Positions 42,541-53,363 are shown, counted from the stretch's first letter. The stretch: 64,000 bases of DNA from Alloascoidea africana (GCA_030581615.1 JAKTTT010000054.1:1-64000), one strand, 5' to 3'. A program made the numbers and translations. The notes: generated by a model not told the origin, from the sequence alone.

Positions 42541-44094
42541 GATATACAACGTCTTTCTTTGCTCCACTTGATCATTATTTAGAAGCAGTTATTCTTCCTT
42601 TTTATAAGAGGAATCAAAAGTTGTATTTTTCTTTCTTTCTTTTTTTTTTTTTGCTCGGTTCAAAATTGCTGCTCATTTGTTCCGTGTATTTCTCCTTCCC
42701 CGAGGAGCATTTCGGGAGGTCGCGGTATTTGCAAATTGCATATCGATATTCCGAGTGTATACAGTATGATGTGAAAGCTCTTCGGATTCCATTCCCCACA
42801 AGAAGGCCCTGCGATGATCTGCTCGTGTGCAAACACTTGGCGGTCCACAAGACCATAATGGAAATTCTCTTGTTCATTGTTCCATTTTCTCCGTTAAAAT
42901 GTTTGTTATGAAGCGATCTTAATGTTTGATGTTTTTTTCCCAGATCAACTACAATAGATCGCTTGTTAACTTTCTCGTGTTTTTCCAAGTGAGCCCTACG
43001 ATATGTCAAGCTGTCCAAAACTGGGGTAAAGAGGAAAAAAATTCGGGGTCGGAGAAGCTAGGACGCAACGCTCTAGTGCATGGGTCGTTGCACCGTTGAT
43101 CGTTTAACTACTTAATTGTTCCAGCACCGATTGTGTGAATATATTGCGCGAATTTTCAATGCTTGTGAGAATACCAAACATTCGGGATTGTTCGGACTCC
43201 TAAGAACGGAAGACTTTAAATATTCAGATTGTTAAGATAACTAAGCAAAAAATATTTCAAAGAGGTTTTCAATACTACCAGAAATGTCTTATTCAGACCT
43301 CGTTTACTCTCTCGCTATACGGAAAAGGGCCTTTGTCGGCTTTTTTCGGAGCTAGACCGCTACGGCTTTGTGTTTGTTAAACATGAAAGTATTAAATTTT
43401 CACCTCTTACATATTTCTAGCAGGATAGAAAGGTATTCTGGATCCGACAGAAAAACTTTGTTGCTGCTGAAGTCGGATCAAAGCTAGATATAATCTGAAG
43501 CTGGTGACTTTTGTGAAGAGGTGTCAAGAACAGGATGTTTTCGTTTGTACAGTACAAGCATGCAAACAATACCCTGCCCCCTACAAGTAAAATCTTTCAT
43601 CTCCAGTCACATTGAAATGCCAGATAACCACTGCCATGTAAACGGTGCATTTATCATGCTGTTTTTTTGACCTGGCCCATGCAAAGAATGTAGGCATAGA
43701 CATCTCAAACCTCTGCATTTTAGATGAAAGATTAGACTGAGGATACAGTGAAAAGCACTTTTCATCTCAGTTTAATAAGTTTTGGTGCTTTTTGACCAGC
43801 ACATATTGCCTATCATTGTATATCTGCCACGGCTATGAAGGTTTCAACATTTTGATACATGTAATCAAATCAGATATCGATACTTTGAAACAAAAAGGCG
43901 AATATCTAGCATATCTAGCCTCGTTTTTAAGTTGTTTTGACCATCATTATATGATCACACAGTTTCCTTTATAGTAGCCCAATACCCGTAAACTCGATCT
44001 GAGTGGGACACGTATCATAGGCCAATTTCAAATCAATCCAACACCACTTTTTTGACTACCCCTGAGTGCGCCATTATTGACAAGCAAAAAGATA
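42541..44094. other. 1.55-kb gene-free region
   Basis: The left part is the promoter of the F-box gene. The rest is AT-rich; short frames exist on both strands but have no family resemblance or codon bias I trust. No tRNA, repeat or retroelement segment was recognised. The right 200 bp should hold the promoter of the Zn2Cys6 regulator. Confidence 0.55.
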
Positions 44095-46050
44095 ATGAAA
44101 AGTCCTCGCACTGTGAAGAACAAGCATAAAGCATGCGACTGCTGCTACATGCGCAAAGTGAGATGTGACGGGGGAATGCCTTGCCTGGTGTGTGCTAGAC
44201 GAAAGGAGAGGTGCACCTATAATAAAGTCCATCAAAAATCTGGTCCAAAAGGAACCAGAAAAAAGAAACAGTCAGTTAGCGACAGACTTGTTCAGGAAAC
44301 TATTGCCTCAGGAATCACTTTAGTGAAAAGCAGCGATGCTGTTGGCCGTCTTCTTACTGGTATACACATTCCGAATCTAGATGGCGTTCTAGTAAGAAAG
44401 CCATCAGAACTACGCCTCTTTCCAAGTGAGTTTATCATTCCATATCTAATGGCATATAAAGAATGGTCCTATGCTATATGGCCGGTAGTTTCTGGAGATG
44501 AGCTGATACAACGGTTGGAACAGAGCAAAGAGCAGTTTGTTAAAGTCATGGATGATGTCCATGCAACCATTGGCGAGAAACTAAATGCGGAAACAACTTT
44601 TTTACAAGTCTATTCATTGGCAACAGCAGTTTCTGCAAGTAGTATTATCCAGCTTTCTTCTCAAACGTCTTATTTGGGTGGCCAGTTCCATAGTAATGAT
44701 GATAAAATGCAGAGCGACATGCTCGACCTTGTTACGGAGAGCCTCAGATCAAAACACTTGTTGCACTGCAGAGAAAGAGTATCGTATACAAGCCTGCTAA
44801 GTTCTTTCTTTTTGTTTTCGTATTTCATCAACATAACCGGCTACCATAAAACCGCTCTGATTCACCTGAGAGAATCTGTCTCTCAGGCACAAATATTAGG
44901 ACTGCACAAGCACTCCACTTACAAAAACAAGCCAAAGGGAGAGCAACATTTGATGCAAAAGATCTATTACTTGCTATTTATCACCGAGCGGTTTGCGTGT
45001 CTCCAGTATGATTTTCCAGTAATTATGTCTCCAACAAGTACTCCCATAATTCCATACCCAAAGGCTGAGTACGAAAAAGACCCAGATATCTTAATCGGGT
45101 TTCTCAACGTTATCAAGGTATTTAGCGTTCCGGGAAACAAGTTCTTTAACGAATGGAACAAGGTTAATTGTGGTGACCTGGATGAAAAAGAGGAGGAGGA
45201 TACCAGCAAGTGGTTGGGCCAAATCCAACATGAGCTTGCAAAGCCCATGGGGACCGTTGCCTACTCTGAAATTCAAGCTGCCAACGTTCTTGTCACTAAG
45301 CATTGGCTTAGGATGCTGACTTGGCAGCTAAGCGTCCTCCATGGCCATCTAAACGACGGGGATGAGGGAGACAGAGTCATGGATCCTTCCTTTCCAATAG
45401 ACATTGCCAGAGATCTTCTAGCCTCCACCGCAGACCTGCCCGAATCTGCCTTCCGGTGCAACGGCCTTTCTCTGCAAATCAAGCTATTTGAGATTGCCAA
45501 CTCGCTGACAGACGTGATAATGTGCCTCTCCAGGGCAGGAGAACAGCCGTCAGCAGTTGAGTACTCTTTCTTCGACATGCTCAAGAGATTGGCACACATG
45601 ATCTTTGGGCTGCCTGGCAGGTTGGACACTAGTGCCTACGTGATGGCCCTGGCCAACAAGATCTCGTCCATCCTGTGCACCTTCAGCACGGCCCGCGCAG
45701 ACAGCCTCGCGACCGCGACCGCGACCGCGACCGCGACCCCGATCCGGATCGGCTTCGACTACAACGTGCACTTTCCGCCCAACGCCGAGCTGGACCGACG
45801 GAGCTTCGCGATGGAGCACCAGCACAGCTGTCCTGGCAGCTCCCAGGACAGCAGCTCCCAGGACGAGCGGCGCCTGAGCCCGGCGGCGGCCGTCACGTGC
45901 CCGCGTGGCAGCTCTTTGCTCAGGCCCGGATTCAGGCCACGCCATCTCCCGCCACCACGCTCTGGACCAGAGGCAGCGAGCCATGATTCTCTCGGTTCTG
46001 TCCATGCCCAGCGAGGCTCACGTCCAGTTCCTTCCCAATACCCACAATGA
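44095..46050 (+). CDS. Zn2Cys6 (Gal4-class) transcription regulator
   Basis: 651 residues from the ATG at 44095. The zinc cluster is complete: C14, C17, C24, C30, C33 and C40 in CDCCYMRKVRCDGGMPC and LVCARRKERC, spacing C-x2-C-x6-C-x5-C-x2-C-x6-C, followed by a basic linker (GPKGTRKKKQ). The middle part (about 100-520) is helical and resembles the fungal regulator middle-homology region (TGYHKTALIHLRESVSQAQILGLHK, read with its break after 20 residues in mind). Target unknown. From about 45690 the DNA turns GC-rich, a (gcgacc)n run encodes an Ala-Thr repeat, and the last 50 codons look unlike coding sequence and overlap the next gene. The true C-terminus may therefore end differently. Confidence 0.8.
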   Translation: MKSPRTVKNKHKACDCCYMRKVRCDGGMPCLVCARRKERCTYNKVHQKSGPKGTRKKKQSVSDRLVQETIASGITLVKSSDAVGRLLTGIHIPNLDGVLVRKPSELRLFPSEFIIPYLMAYKEWSYAIWPVVSGDELIQRLEQSKEQFVKVMDDVHATIGEKLNAETTFLQVYSLATAVSASSIIQLSSQTSYLGGQFHSNDDKMQSDMLDLVTESLRSKHLLHCRERVSYTSLLSSFFLFSYFINITGYHKTALIHLRESVSQAQILGLHKHSTYKNKPKGEQHLMQKIYYLLFITERFACLQYDFPVIMSPTSTPIIPYPKAEYEKDPDILIGFLNVIKVFSVPGNKFFNEWNKVNCGDLDEKEEEDTSKWLGQIQHELAKPMGTVAYSEIQAANVLVTKHWLRMLTWQLSVLHGHLNDGDEGDRVMDPSFPIDIARDLLASTADLPESAFRCNGLSLQIKLFEIANSLTDVIMCLSRAGEQPSAVEYSFFDMLKRLAHMIFGLPGRLDTSAYVMALANKISSILCTFSTARADSLATATATATATPIRIGFDYNVHFPPNAELDRRSFAMEHQHSCPGSSQDSSSQDERRLSPAAAVTCPRGSSLLRPGFRPRHLPPPRSGPEAASHDSLGSVHAQRGSRPVPSQYPQ

Positions 46051-47281
46051 GGCACAGCAACACCGGCAGCTCCATTCGGACCTATCTGCGCCCTTGGACC
46101 AGGCCACTCTCCCGCGGCCAGAGATCCAAGCCATTTCGCAGGATGAATGCGACCCGGACGTAAACAACAACAACGACGACGACGACGACGATGATGAGAG
46201 CATAGACACGTCTAATGGCCGGTCTCGAACTGCTTCTAAAAGAGACTCTCGAAATGTATGGAACGAAGTGACCTCGCCGCTTTTCATAGACGAGCTGCTT
46301 CAATGCTATCGCGATGGCGAGTTTGACAAGAAACCCGAGTTTCGAGGCCCCGTCAAGGAACGAATCACACGGAGGATAAATCAGGTAAATGACGAGATTA
46401 CTGAAGTACAGGCCAATTCCCATTTCAATGACGTAAGCTGTGGTAGATTTGCCGTTGTTGTCAGGCACATTCATCATGGGTTAGAAACTCTAACGGTCGA
46501 TTGTTAGTTGAAACGAGACTACCGCCTACTATGGGTCTTACTGAACATTGAAGGATTCCGCTTTGTTCCTGCGACCGGCCGTGTAGAAGCCGATAAAGAA
46601 AGATGGAAGGCACTTGCAAATTCGCCGATCGTAAGTGTTACTGACCGATTCTTTTTCTTGAAAAGCCAGTGCTAACTTTTCACACAGAAAGGTCTAAAAA
46701 AGAGTAAAAAGTTTAAACGTGGAAACTGGAACCATCTGAAAGAACTTGATTGCATTTTTCGAGAACATGCCTCTTCCTACCAGCAAAAATCGGCTACTGA
46801 TTTGCAGAGACGAAGAGAGACCACAACCCCCGGCCCAACCACACCTTCTTCTAATTACAACAGTAAAACTCCGTCCAAGCGAAGAAGGAGCTCGGTATCC
46901 TCATCCAAGACAGTTCAACTTCAATTGCAAGACGAAAGATATGAAAATGAGTATCAAAGAGCTCAATTCGAAGAGGAGCAGAAAAGATTTGAGTACGAAA
47001 GAATAAGGAGACAAGAGGAAGAGAAAAAGGCAAGGGAGGAAGAAATGAAGGAAATGTGCAAGTTTTTGGTCTCTACCTATTTAACTCTGGCCAAAGATAA
47101 GTATATTTCTTTCAAGTTTCTTCTCAACTTGGGTAACGTTCCTATTGAACAACTAAGGATGCTTCATTTGGTCACAAGAGCCCTGGTAGAAGAACGAGAT
47201 GGGAATCCTCAAGAAAATCATTCCAACCTGAGAGACTGTCTGAGGGATTGGATGGAAATTTGTAATCTTGTAGATATTTGA
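45983..47281 (+). CDS. Myb/SANT-like domain protein, spliced
   Basis: Predicted 388 residues. Three exons: 45983-46432, 46508-46630, 46688-47281; introns 75 and 57 nt with CTCTAACG and GCTAAC. After an Asn/Asp-rich acidic stretch (around residue 65) comes a domain like the Myb/SANT-like family (PF12776 type): VWNEVTSPLFIDELLQCY, LKRDYRLLWVLLNIEGFRF, VEADKERWKALANSP and KFKRGNWNHLKELDCIF. A Glu/Arg-rich coiled coil follows at about 265-310. Such domains bind DNA and occur in host genes derived from Harbinger-type transposons as well as in ordinary regulators. Both usable ATGs (45983, 46007) lie inside the end of the upstream Zn2Cys6 frame. Function unknown. Confidence 0.72.
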
Positions 47282-47916
47282 TGATTGAATAATGTTTTGT
47301 ATTTTTTCATTTTATTTTCTTGTTGTTGTCCTTGGCTTTGTGTTGGCATACAGACACGCCCATTCGATTATTATCTGAAGACTGGCATTCTTTAAGTAAA
47401 CAAAAAAAGGAGCATATATTGGTGACAAATGAAGTTTTCAATCATATTTTACAAGAGGGCTTGGTTTTTTACTCGTGATAGTAAACTTATCCTCCATTTC
47501 TCTAACGGAGTGTCAGTAAAATTGGAAGCAATTGGACTTACTATGATTATGAGTCTGGCGTTTTTCTGCTCGGTTGAAACAAGGGATTCAAACGGCAATC
47601 AGTCATCATAGGAAAGTGATGATCAGAAATCTCTGCCGCTTACAAGGGTTTGAACACTATTTCCGGTTGAAAAAGTTTTCAGCTTTGTATCTTATTCTTA
47701 GACAGGTTGGTTCAGTATGTACTCCAGCCATTGGATGTAAAAAGAATTCTTTCATGGATAATGGCCACGACTTTCTTATGTCTATCTGCCCATGCCTCCA
47801 CAGAGATGTCAATTGCACTAAATCAGAGAAGGAAAAAATATCATTTAGCTTCGGAGCTCTAAATTTGATGAAACAACACCTCTTGGAATTTCGGAAAAAA
47901 AAAAGTTGGATTTTGC
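47282..47916. other. Spacer before tRNA-Arg
   Basis: About 630 bp between the Myb-like gene and the tRNA. Frames of 60-116 codons are present but show no family resemblance. A 10-A run lies at 47895-47904. Confidence 0.5.
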
Positions 47917-47921
47917 AAAAA
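47917..47921 (-). terminator. Pol III terminator of tRNA-Arg
   Basis: Five A on the plus strand, thus TTTTT on the tRNA strand, begin 4 nt after the tRNA 3' end. A second, longer T run (complement of 47895-47904) lies just beyond. Confidence 0.75.
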
Positions 47922-47924
47922 TAA

Positions 47925-47995
47925 GCTCCAGATGGGACTCGAACCCACAATCGCCGCCTCCGGAGAGCGGCGCCTTACCTTTAGGCCACTAGAGC
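47925..47995 (-). tRNA. tRNA-Arg (anticodon CCG)
   Basis: A full cloverleaf folds on the minus strand, 71 nt. Acceptor arms are GCTCTAG and CTGGAGC; D stem GCCT/AGGC; anticodon stem CCGCT/GGCGG with loop CTCCGGA, giving anticodon CCG after U33; T arm GTGGG-TTCGAGT-CCCAT. B-box sequence GGTTCGAGTCC is standard. No intron. It reads the Arg codon CGG, usually rare in yeasts. Confidence 0.93.
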
Positions 47996-49163
47996 CAATT
48001 TTTGCATTTAAAAAGTGTGTGAATAAGTAATCGTAATGTAATAAAATAATTCTTTGAGTTGATTTTCCACCCATTTTATCTGGCTAAGTGTGTTTAAGAG
48101 CGCCCAAACCTTAACCCTTCTTTCCTTATGTCTATTCAGCTTTCTAGTTGTTCTTTAATACAAAAGTTTCTAACAAATGTACAAACATGAGAGCTGATAA
48201 TATGGATTTTGTTCTCCCAGTTTGTGTTTCCTCCTCCAATTGTTCATATCCTTTTAACGGGAGTTCTTTTAACGATGTGAAGAGTAGATTATCATTTGAT
48301 GGCTTATCAACTTTTACATCCAAGCTGTGCTACCTGTCATAAAGAGGTTATCTAACTTGCCATCTCTAGACACACTCAGACCTGATATCAAACGAACTGA
48401 TTCCCGCTTCTGAAGGCTCTTAAGGTATAAAGTTTGCTCCAGCCGCATTGATGGTCTACATTTTGCCTGTTGGTTGGCAATCCTTGCTTAAGCAAACTGA
48501 GGCTTAATGCACAGTACTAATGTTGAAAAATGTGCACCTTTCATACTTGAAAATTGATTTGCTGGAAAATGGCAATATAAAAGTGCTTCTTTAACTTCTA
48601 GCTTTAGTAAGGTAAACAATTCCGACAAAACTCGTTTGCTATATTCGTTCATTGCCATGCCTTTCTTTTCCTTACTCAAAACTGGTCCAACTAGTAACAT
48701 GTTAGAAACAAATCAAATCTAACAAAGGAATTCCTCGCTCATGCGTCCATGCCTAGTATCTTCTAGCTAAAAAAACAAAAGGACCAATACAGACACTTCT
48801 AGTATTGGAACCATTGTTGTAAGCTGATCTGGTAGTTTTCAGTGTGTTTGGATCGAGCAACCTCTAATTCTAGTGCTTCCAAGAATACGAGGTGGCAATG
48901 ATTCATCCCCTACGTAATGGAAATTGATGCTTCGCCTTCGTACGATACAGCTAGTAACAAAACTTTTTAAAATAGCCAAAAATAACGATCCGTAACTGAA
49001 GAAAGCGATTGGATCTTCTCTGCACGTCTAGATGAGGAGTAGTAGATCTCCGTTGATGGTCTCTCAGGGGTGAAAATGTGTGTCCACTTTAGTTTCTGAA
49101 TAGCCAATGGCAAGATCCAGTGACTAATACGTAATTTGCCGTTTCGATGAATGAAACACAAGA

Positions 49164-49379
49164 TTGCTTGACCAGGAAAAAATTGCTAGTCTTGTCTACA
49201 AAGAAGAGAATCACAATTTTTACAGAAACGAAGGCTGTTTTATAGGTACCTGGCAGACCTCTGAAAGCCTTATTTGGCTGTCCGACTTGAACTCAGACTA
49301 TTCCTGCGATAAGAAGCTTAAACTTGTGTCAGTGAAATGGACTGACACATGCAATAGGATTGCATTGCTTTACGTCTAG
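49164..49379 (+). mobile_element. Possible Ty1/copia RNase H scrap
   Basis: A short translated stretch with SESLIWLSDLNSDY followed by a hydrophilic strand resembles the segment of copia RNase H around its E..WL..LL motif. It is short and weak, clearly broken, and lies about 1.2 kb from a tRNA gene, the kind of place such elements favour. Treat as a suggestion only. Confidence 0.25.
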
Positions 49380-50165
49380 CTCAACCCCAGATTTTCAGTG
49401 TTTGAACAATTGATCGGCCATAGAGTAAAAGTAGGTCTTTTTCTTCATTGTATCTGGGGTATTATACCCCAATGCTTGAGTTAATAGAGCCTGTTTTGCT
49501 TGCTTGTTGAATTGACTCGGATTCCGCCTACTGAATATTAGCGCCAATTCTGTCGATAAAGCAAGATGCTTTGGATAGATGGACAGATCAGTGTACAGAA
49601 GTGTTTACTTCCCAAAGGGGCCACAGCATAGCAATACGAGATCAACAATGGGTCAACTCGATGGTGAACTTATCATCGGACAGCGCGCTAGATTGAGGCT
49701 AGCTGGAAGTTAAATACAGCTTACCAACATCAATTGCTATCCCAAAGAAAGCGGAGCCCCAACTCGCTCGTGGTGTCAGGACTACCGCCATTCCACCGAC
49801 GAGATTAGAGCGTTGTCCGGAAGTTTGGCATCGGTTAGCTGGAAACGACTCGGAAGAGGAGAGCACCAGTGCAAGAAAAGGGACCAGCACCAATAGGGCT
49901 GCCCCACTCCACAATAGTCTAATTGCAAGGTTCCTCAAAAAGTGAAAATCCGGGGGAAGATGCAGGAGAGCTGGAAAACCCAATTACAGCCGAGATTTGG
50001 TGTTGCGGATGACGAAACCGAGGCCAGCCAATGGTTTAAATTTCGGGCTTTGCTCTTGAGCCTCGTATACTTTCTCTCGATGAGTTTGCGCTGTCAACTT
50101 TTCATTACAGCTGTTCACACTCTCTGTGCTGAGAGATTCCTGCCGGATCAGCGGGTAGTAATCGT

Positions 50166-50280
50166 GATGATGATGATGATGCACAAATGGATAGACTACA
50201 TGTTTCTCATCAGTTATCTAGAAAAAAGGACGAGTGGATCGTTCCAATCCATCCGAAAGAATTATTATTATTATTATTAT
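50166..50280. repeat. Two triplet microsatellites
   Basis: (gat)5 at about 50166-50180 and (att)6 at about 50262-50280. They give His/Met or Tyr/Asn/Ile runs in chance reading frames; I do not consider those frames genes. Confidence 0.85.
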
Positions 50281-50745
50281 CAATCTTCAAGAAGATGGCG
50301 AAAACTAGACGCAGCCAACAGTAACACATAATCTAGAAAGAAAACAGTTTCCAGTGATAAATTATTTACACAAGCTAGAAACATAAAACAAAATCGCCGG
50401 CTGTGAAGCAGATTTGACCCACTTTTGATGTAGATCTGCGACGAGTTTATTTTGCCAATTTCTTTTTCCCTCGGCAAGGCTCGTTGAGAGGAACGAGGAA
50501 AGCTGTGACGATTCCCCATAAATGGGTTTTGCTACAATAATAACACTATATAGCCTTGGAATTGATTTATAAAAAAAGTAAACACTGAATAATATAAAAA
50601 GCGACTCAACTCCTCTTGAGAAAACTGCTCTTCTTCTTTCCTCTTCCCACAAAGCTAGCCTAAAACAAGCCACACATATATACTCACATTTTCCAATTCT
50701 TTCACACAGAACACTACCTTTTACTCTCTGATCTCTTTTTAAAAA

Positions 50746-51276
50746 ATGGCAGCAACAGCTAGAACCCCGGTTCTCTTCTCAGACATTGTCACAATTGACT
50801 ACAAAGAGGGTGATCTTGCCTCTGGCCTGCGCACAAACAAAGCCATAAAGAAAGGAACAACTCTTGCAACTCTCAAGTTCCTTCCAACGCAAACGTTCAA
50901 GTCTCCAAAGTTTTCTACTGTGCAAATTAACGATACAACACATGTTGATCTCTTATCCGAGTTTGAATACATGAACCACTCTTGTGATCCATCCGTCCAG
51001 ATGATTCCTGAAGAGAGATTGTTCAGAGACGGATACATCTACATCCGCATCGTTGCCCTCAAGGACAGAGAGCCCGGTGACGAGTTGACATTTTTTTACC
51101 CATCAACTGAATGGAATATGGACAGGCCTTTTCCTTGCTGGTGTGGTTCTAAGAACTGCTTAGGGACCATTCAAGGTGCCAAGCATATTGACAAAGACTT
51201 GTTACTCAAGAACAGAGACAAATGGGGAATAACACCATACATTGTTCTGAGAAGACTTAGGGAGCACAGATACTAA
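50746..51276 (+). CDS. Small SET-domain protein
   Basis: 176 residues. The SET core motifs are present: YMNHSCDPSV (the NHSC box), then GDELTFFYPSTEW (catalytic Tyr region), and a post-SET-like cysteine cluster, CWCGSKNCLG. The N-terminal part, with SGLRTNKAIKKGTTLATL, corresponds to the SET-N strand. SET proteins transfer methyl groups from SAM to lysine; the substrate here is unknown. The protein is short and has no other domain, as in several fungal SET-only proteins. Clear promoter side, ATG in an A-rich context at 50746. Single exon. Convergent with another SET gene at 51846. Confidence 0.85.
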   Translation: MAATARTPVLFSDIVTIDYKEGDLASGLRTNKAIKKGTTLATLKFLPTQTFKSPKFSTVQINDTTHVDLLSEFEYMNHSCDPSVQMIPEERLFRDGYIYIRIVALKDREPGDELTFFYPSTEWNMDRPFPCWCGSKNCLGTIQGAKHIDKDLLLKNRDKWGITPYIVLRRLREHRY

Positions 51277-51845
51277 CTTGCTCTAGTTTGCTCAAACTGG
51301 ATGCTGGGCACGTTTGACGTCAAAGCAACCAGAACAAAAACAGAGCTAATGAAATCTTAAGAGACATGTGGGACATGATACATATGAAGTGGTTATCAGA
51401 AACGATTGATTGTATAGGCTATCGCTATGTTATTTGTTGATCCTCTTCCATAAAAATATACTGCAATTAAATTCTGTGAGTTTTAAGCATTGTAGTATTG
51501 AATAATTATTTTATTTCAGATCGTTTATTTTATTACTACCAACAGTATATGGTCAGGGCTTGGGATTCATCTGAATACATATAGAGAAGCCCTCTTCATA
51601 AATAATGGCTAAACAATATCTTTAGATGATTCAGAGTCACCACATGTCTGAATGACTACCAAGTGTGGTCGCTGAATGACTCATGCACGCCGCAAATAGA
51701 AAAAAAAGGAGATTTCAGATTGCACACTTTCCACATGAATCAAAACGTTTTGATACAAAAGTCAAAAAGTAACGAAAAAGGAAAAGGTACAAGCCGTTAG
51801 CCGAGGATTAAACTCACCCATACACAACACCTTCAGCAATGGTTT
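51277..51845. other. Convergent spacer between two SET genes
   Basis: 569 bp of AT-rich DNA holding the two 3' flanks. No gene or repeat is seen. Confidence 0.6.
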
Positions 51846-53363
51846 CTAATCTTTTATTTTCTCGACAAACAACTTTGTGATATTTACAAACTCAACCATT
51901 TGTGAATCAATCCATTTTCTAGTGCTCTCTTGGGCAACAGAATGGTATGGATTCTTGGCGCCGGAAGAAATTTCGACGTACTTGGCTGCAATCAATCGCT
52001 TCACAAATCTTGAGTATCCATCATATGCCGACTGCATCTCCTCTTCAGAGATCCCAGCCACAAATTGGTCGATTTGATCAACGTCTTTCACTACCCTGAC
52101 TGAACCAGTGGACAAATCAGTCCATTTCAAACAAGGTAATGCTTCGTCATCTTCTGCACCTTCCTCTCCAAGGCAAACACTTAGCGGCAAATCTAGAAAC
52201 AGTAGCTGCTTGAGTCTATCAGGTATGATATCGACGATCCCATCGTTATACTTTTTATTGTAGTCCATTATGAGCTCTACCCTAGAATCAAGTTCCAACA
52301 GCTGAAAGTAAACCGTTGCATCTGGATTCTGTAGGTTCCAATCTTCAGGGTTTATGACCACGCTGAGGGATTTTGGGATGCCGACACTCCGTGGAATGAA
52401 CCCGTACTTGAAAAGAAATTCATCTATCGGCTCTTTACCAGAATCATAACGGATGAAGATCTCAATGTCCTCTTCCCTCCCTTTAGACTTTTTCATATGC
52501 AATTTTTCCAAGTCGAGCATCAGAACTATGGACCCATCATCCTCTTCCAAAACATAGTACGCATTCGCATGTTCCAAATCATGATTTGCAAAATCCAAAA
52601 TTGGAGAGAGAATAGTTGTAGATGTCTCGGGGTCAACTGGGGAGGGTATCTCAAGAGATCTTGACCGAACCACAGCATCAGCATGCAGATAATCTTTGAA
52701 CGTGAAGAGCTCTAAAACTTCTGAAGACACATTTTGCTCTTTCAAACTATCTTTCGTCGCCTCAAAGCCGGCTTGAAGGCTGTAAAATTTTGCTCCAGCC
52801 TGTACTGCCAGGAAAGAGGGTTGCAATTTGTCCCTATCTGTTTGCGACTGCCCGGGAAGAGAAATGTCGGTATTCAAAAGAACTTGGACGTAGTTTTGAA
52901 ACCCATCCAGTGGTGCACTCTGGGTTGATGGACCGCTACAAATTTGCTGGTGCCGATGTAACAAAAACAAAGCAGATATGAAAGCGGCCAATATCGAGCT
53001 TTCCGAACCGTGAGCAGCTTGCAAAAAAGCCTTGATCACCGATAGCTGAAACGGCGCCGATACCTGTTCATCTATCTTTGTGCTACTCATCTCTTTCAGC
53101 TTGTCAACAATGCCCGCCATGTTGAGCAATGAAACTATCATCTTCGAGGGAATTCTTAGAATCTCGACATCTTCCTGGTCCTGTCCAGTCGTTGCGATTT
53201 TGTCTTCCTCTCTCACATTGTAGAAAAGCCCTACTCCTCCATCAACGGTTACACTTTTACCAAGACCATCGTCGATCTGATACTGCGTGGGTCGAATCGA
53301 CACCCTGGAGTGGATTTTTATCCCATGTTGCTGGGCCCATTCCTTTATATTCCCCCAGATCAT
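51846..53363 (-). CDS. SET-domain lysine methyltransferase (SETD/RKM/CTM1-like)
   Basis: 505 residues from the ATG at 53363 (MIWGNIKEWAQQHGIKIHS). The SET core is split by a long insert, as in SETD6/RKM and Ctm1-type enzymes: N-terminal SET strand at about residues 15-60, then a helical insert, then SPILDFANHD (the NH box) near 260, and YDSGKEPIDEFLFKYGF (the YG motif) near 310. A helical C-terminal substrate-binding region follows. Yeast members methylate ribosomal proteins, cytochrome c or elongation factors; the substrate here is open. The frame continues to an ATG at 53477, only 25 bp from the PNP1 stop, and that extension looks non-coding, so I prefer 53363. Confidence 0.82.
   Translation of the reverse strand: MIWGNIKEWAQQHGIKIHSRVSIRPTQYQIDDGLGKSVTVDGGVGLFYNVREEDKIATTGQDQEDVEILRIPSKMIVSLLNMAGIVDKLKEMSSTKIDEQVSAPFQLSVIKAFLQAAHGSESSILAAFISALFLLHRHQQICSGPSTQSAPLDGFQNYVQVLLNTDISLPGQSQTDRDKLQPSFLAVQAGAKFYSLQAGFEATKDSLKEQNVSSEVLELFTFKDYLHADAVVRSRSLEIPSPVDPETSTTILSPILDFANHDLEHANAYYVLEEDDGSIVLMLDLEKLHMKKSKGREEDIEIFIRYDSGKEPIDEFLFKYGFIPRSVGIPKSLSVVINPEDWNLQNPDATVYFQLLELDSRVELIMDYNKKYNDGIVDIIPDRLKQLLFLDLPLSVCLGEEGAEDDEALPCLKWTDLSTGSVRVVKDVDQIDQFVAGISEEEMQSAYDGYSRFVKRLIAAKYVEISSGAKNPYHSVAQESTRKWIDSQMVEFVNITKLFVEKIKD

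Larger units (their letters stand above)
47996..50745. other. 2.75-kb region without an assigned gene
   Basis: AT-rich DNA with many short frames. Two parts deserve note and are given separately: a possible copia-type scrap at about 49164-49379 and two triplet repeats near 50.2 kb. A minus-strand frame at about 49983-49699 is hydrophobic and ends near a GTAAGC donor-like site, but it has no ATG at its start. The last 200 bp are the promoter of the SET-domain gene (TATA-like atatata near 50677). Confidence 0.5.

Noticed and set aside
45905-46507. Longer version of the Myb-like first exon reaching back to 45905
   Set aside because: The first codon there is not a supported ATG in the family, and it would overlap more of the regulator. 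The ATG at 45983 was used instead.
49942-50331. 129-codon + strand frame with His, Met and Tyr runs
   Set aside because: The runs come from gat and att triplet repeats; no family resemblance.
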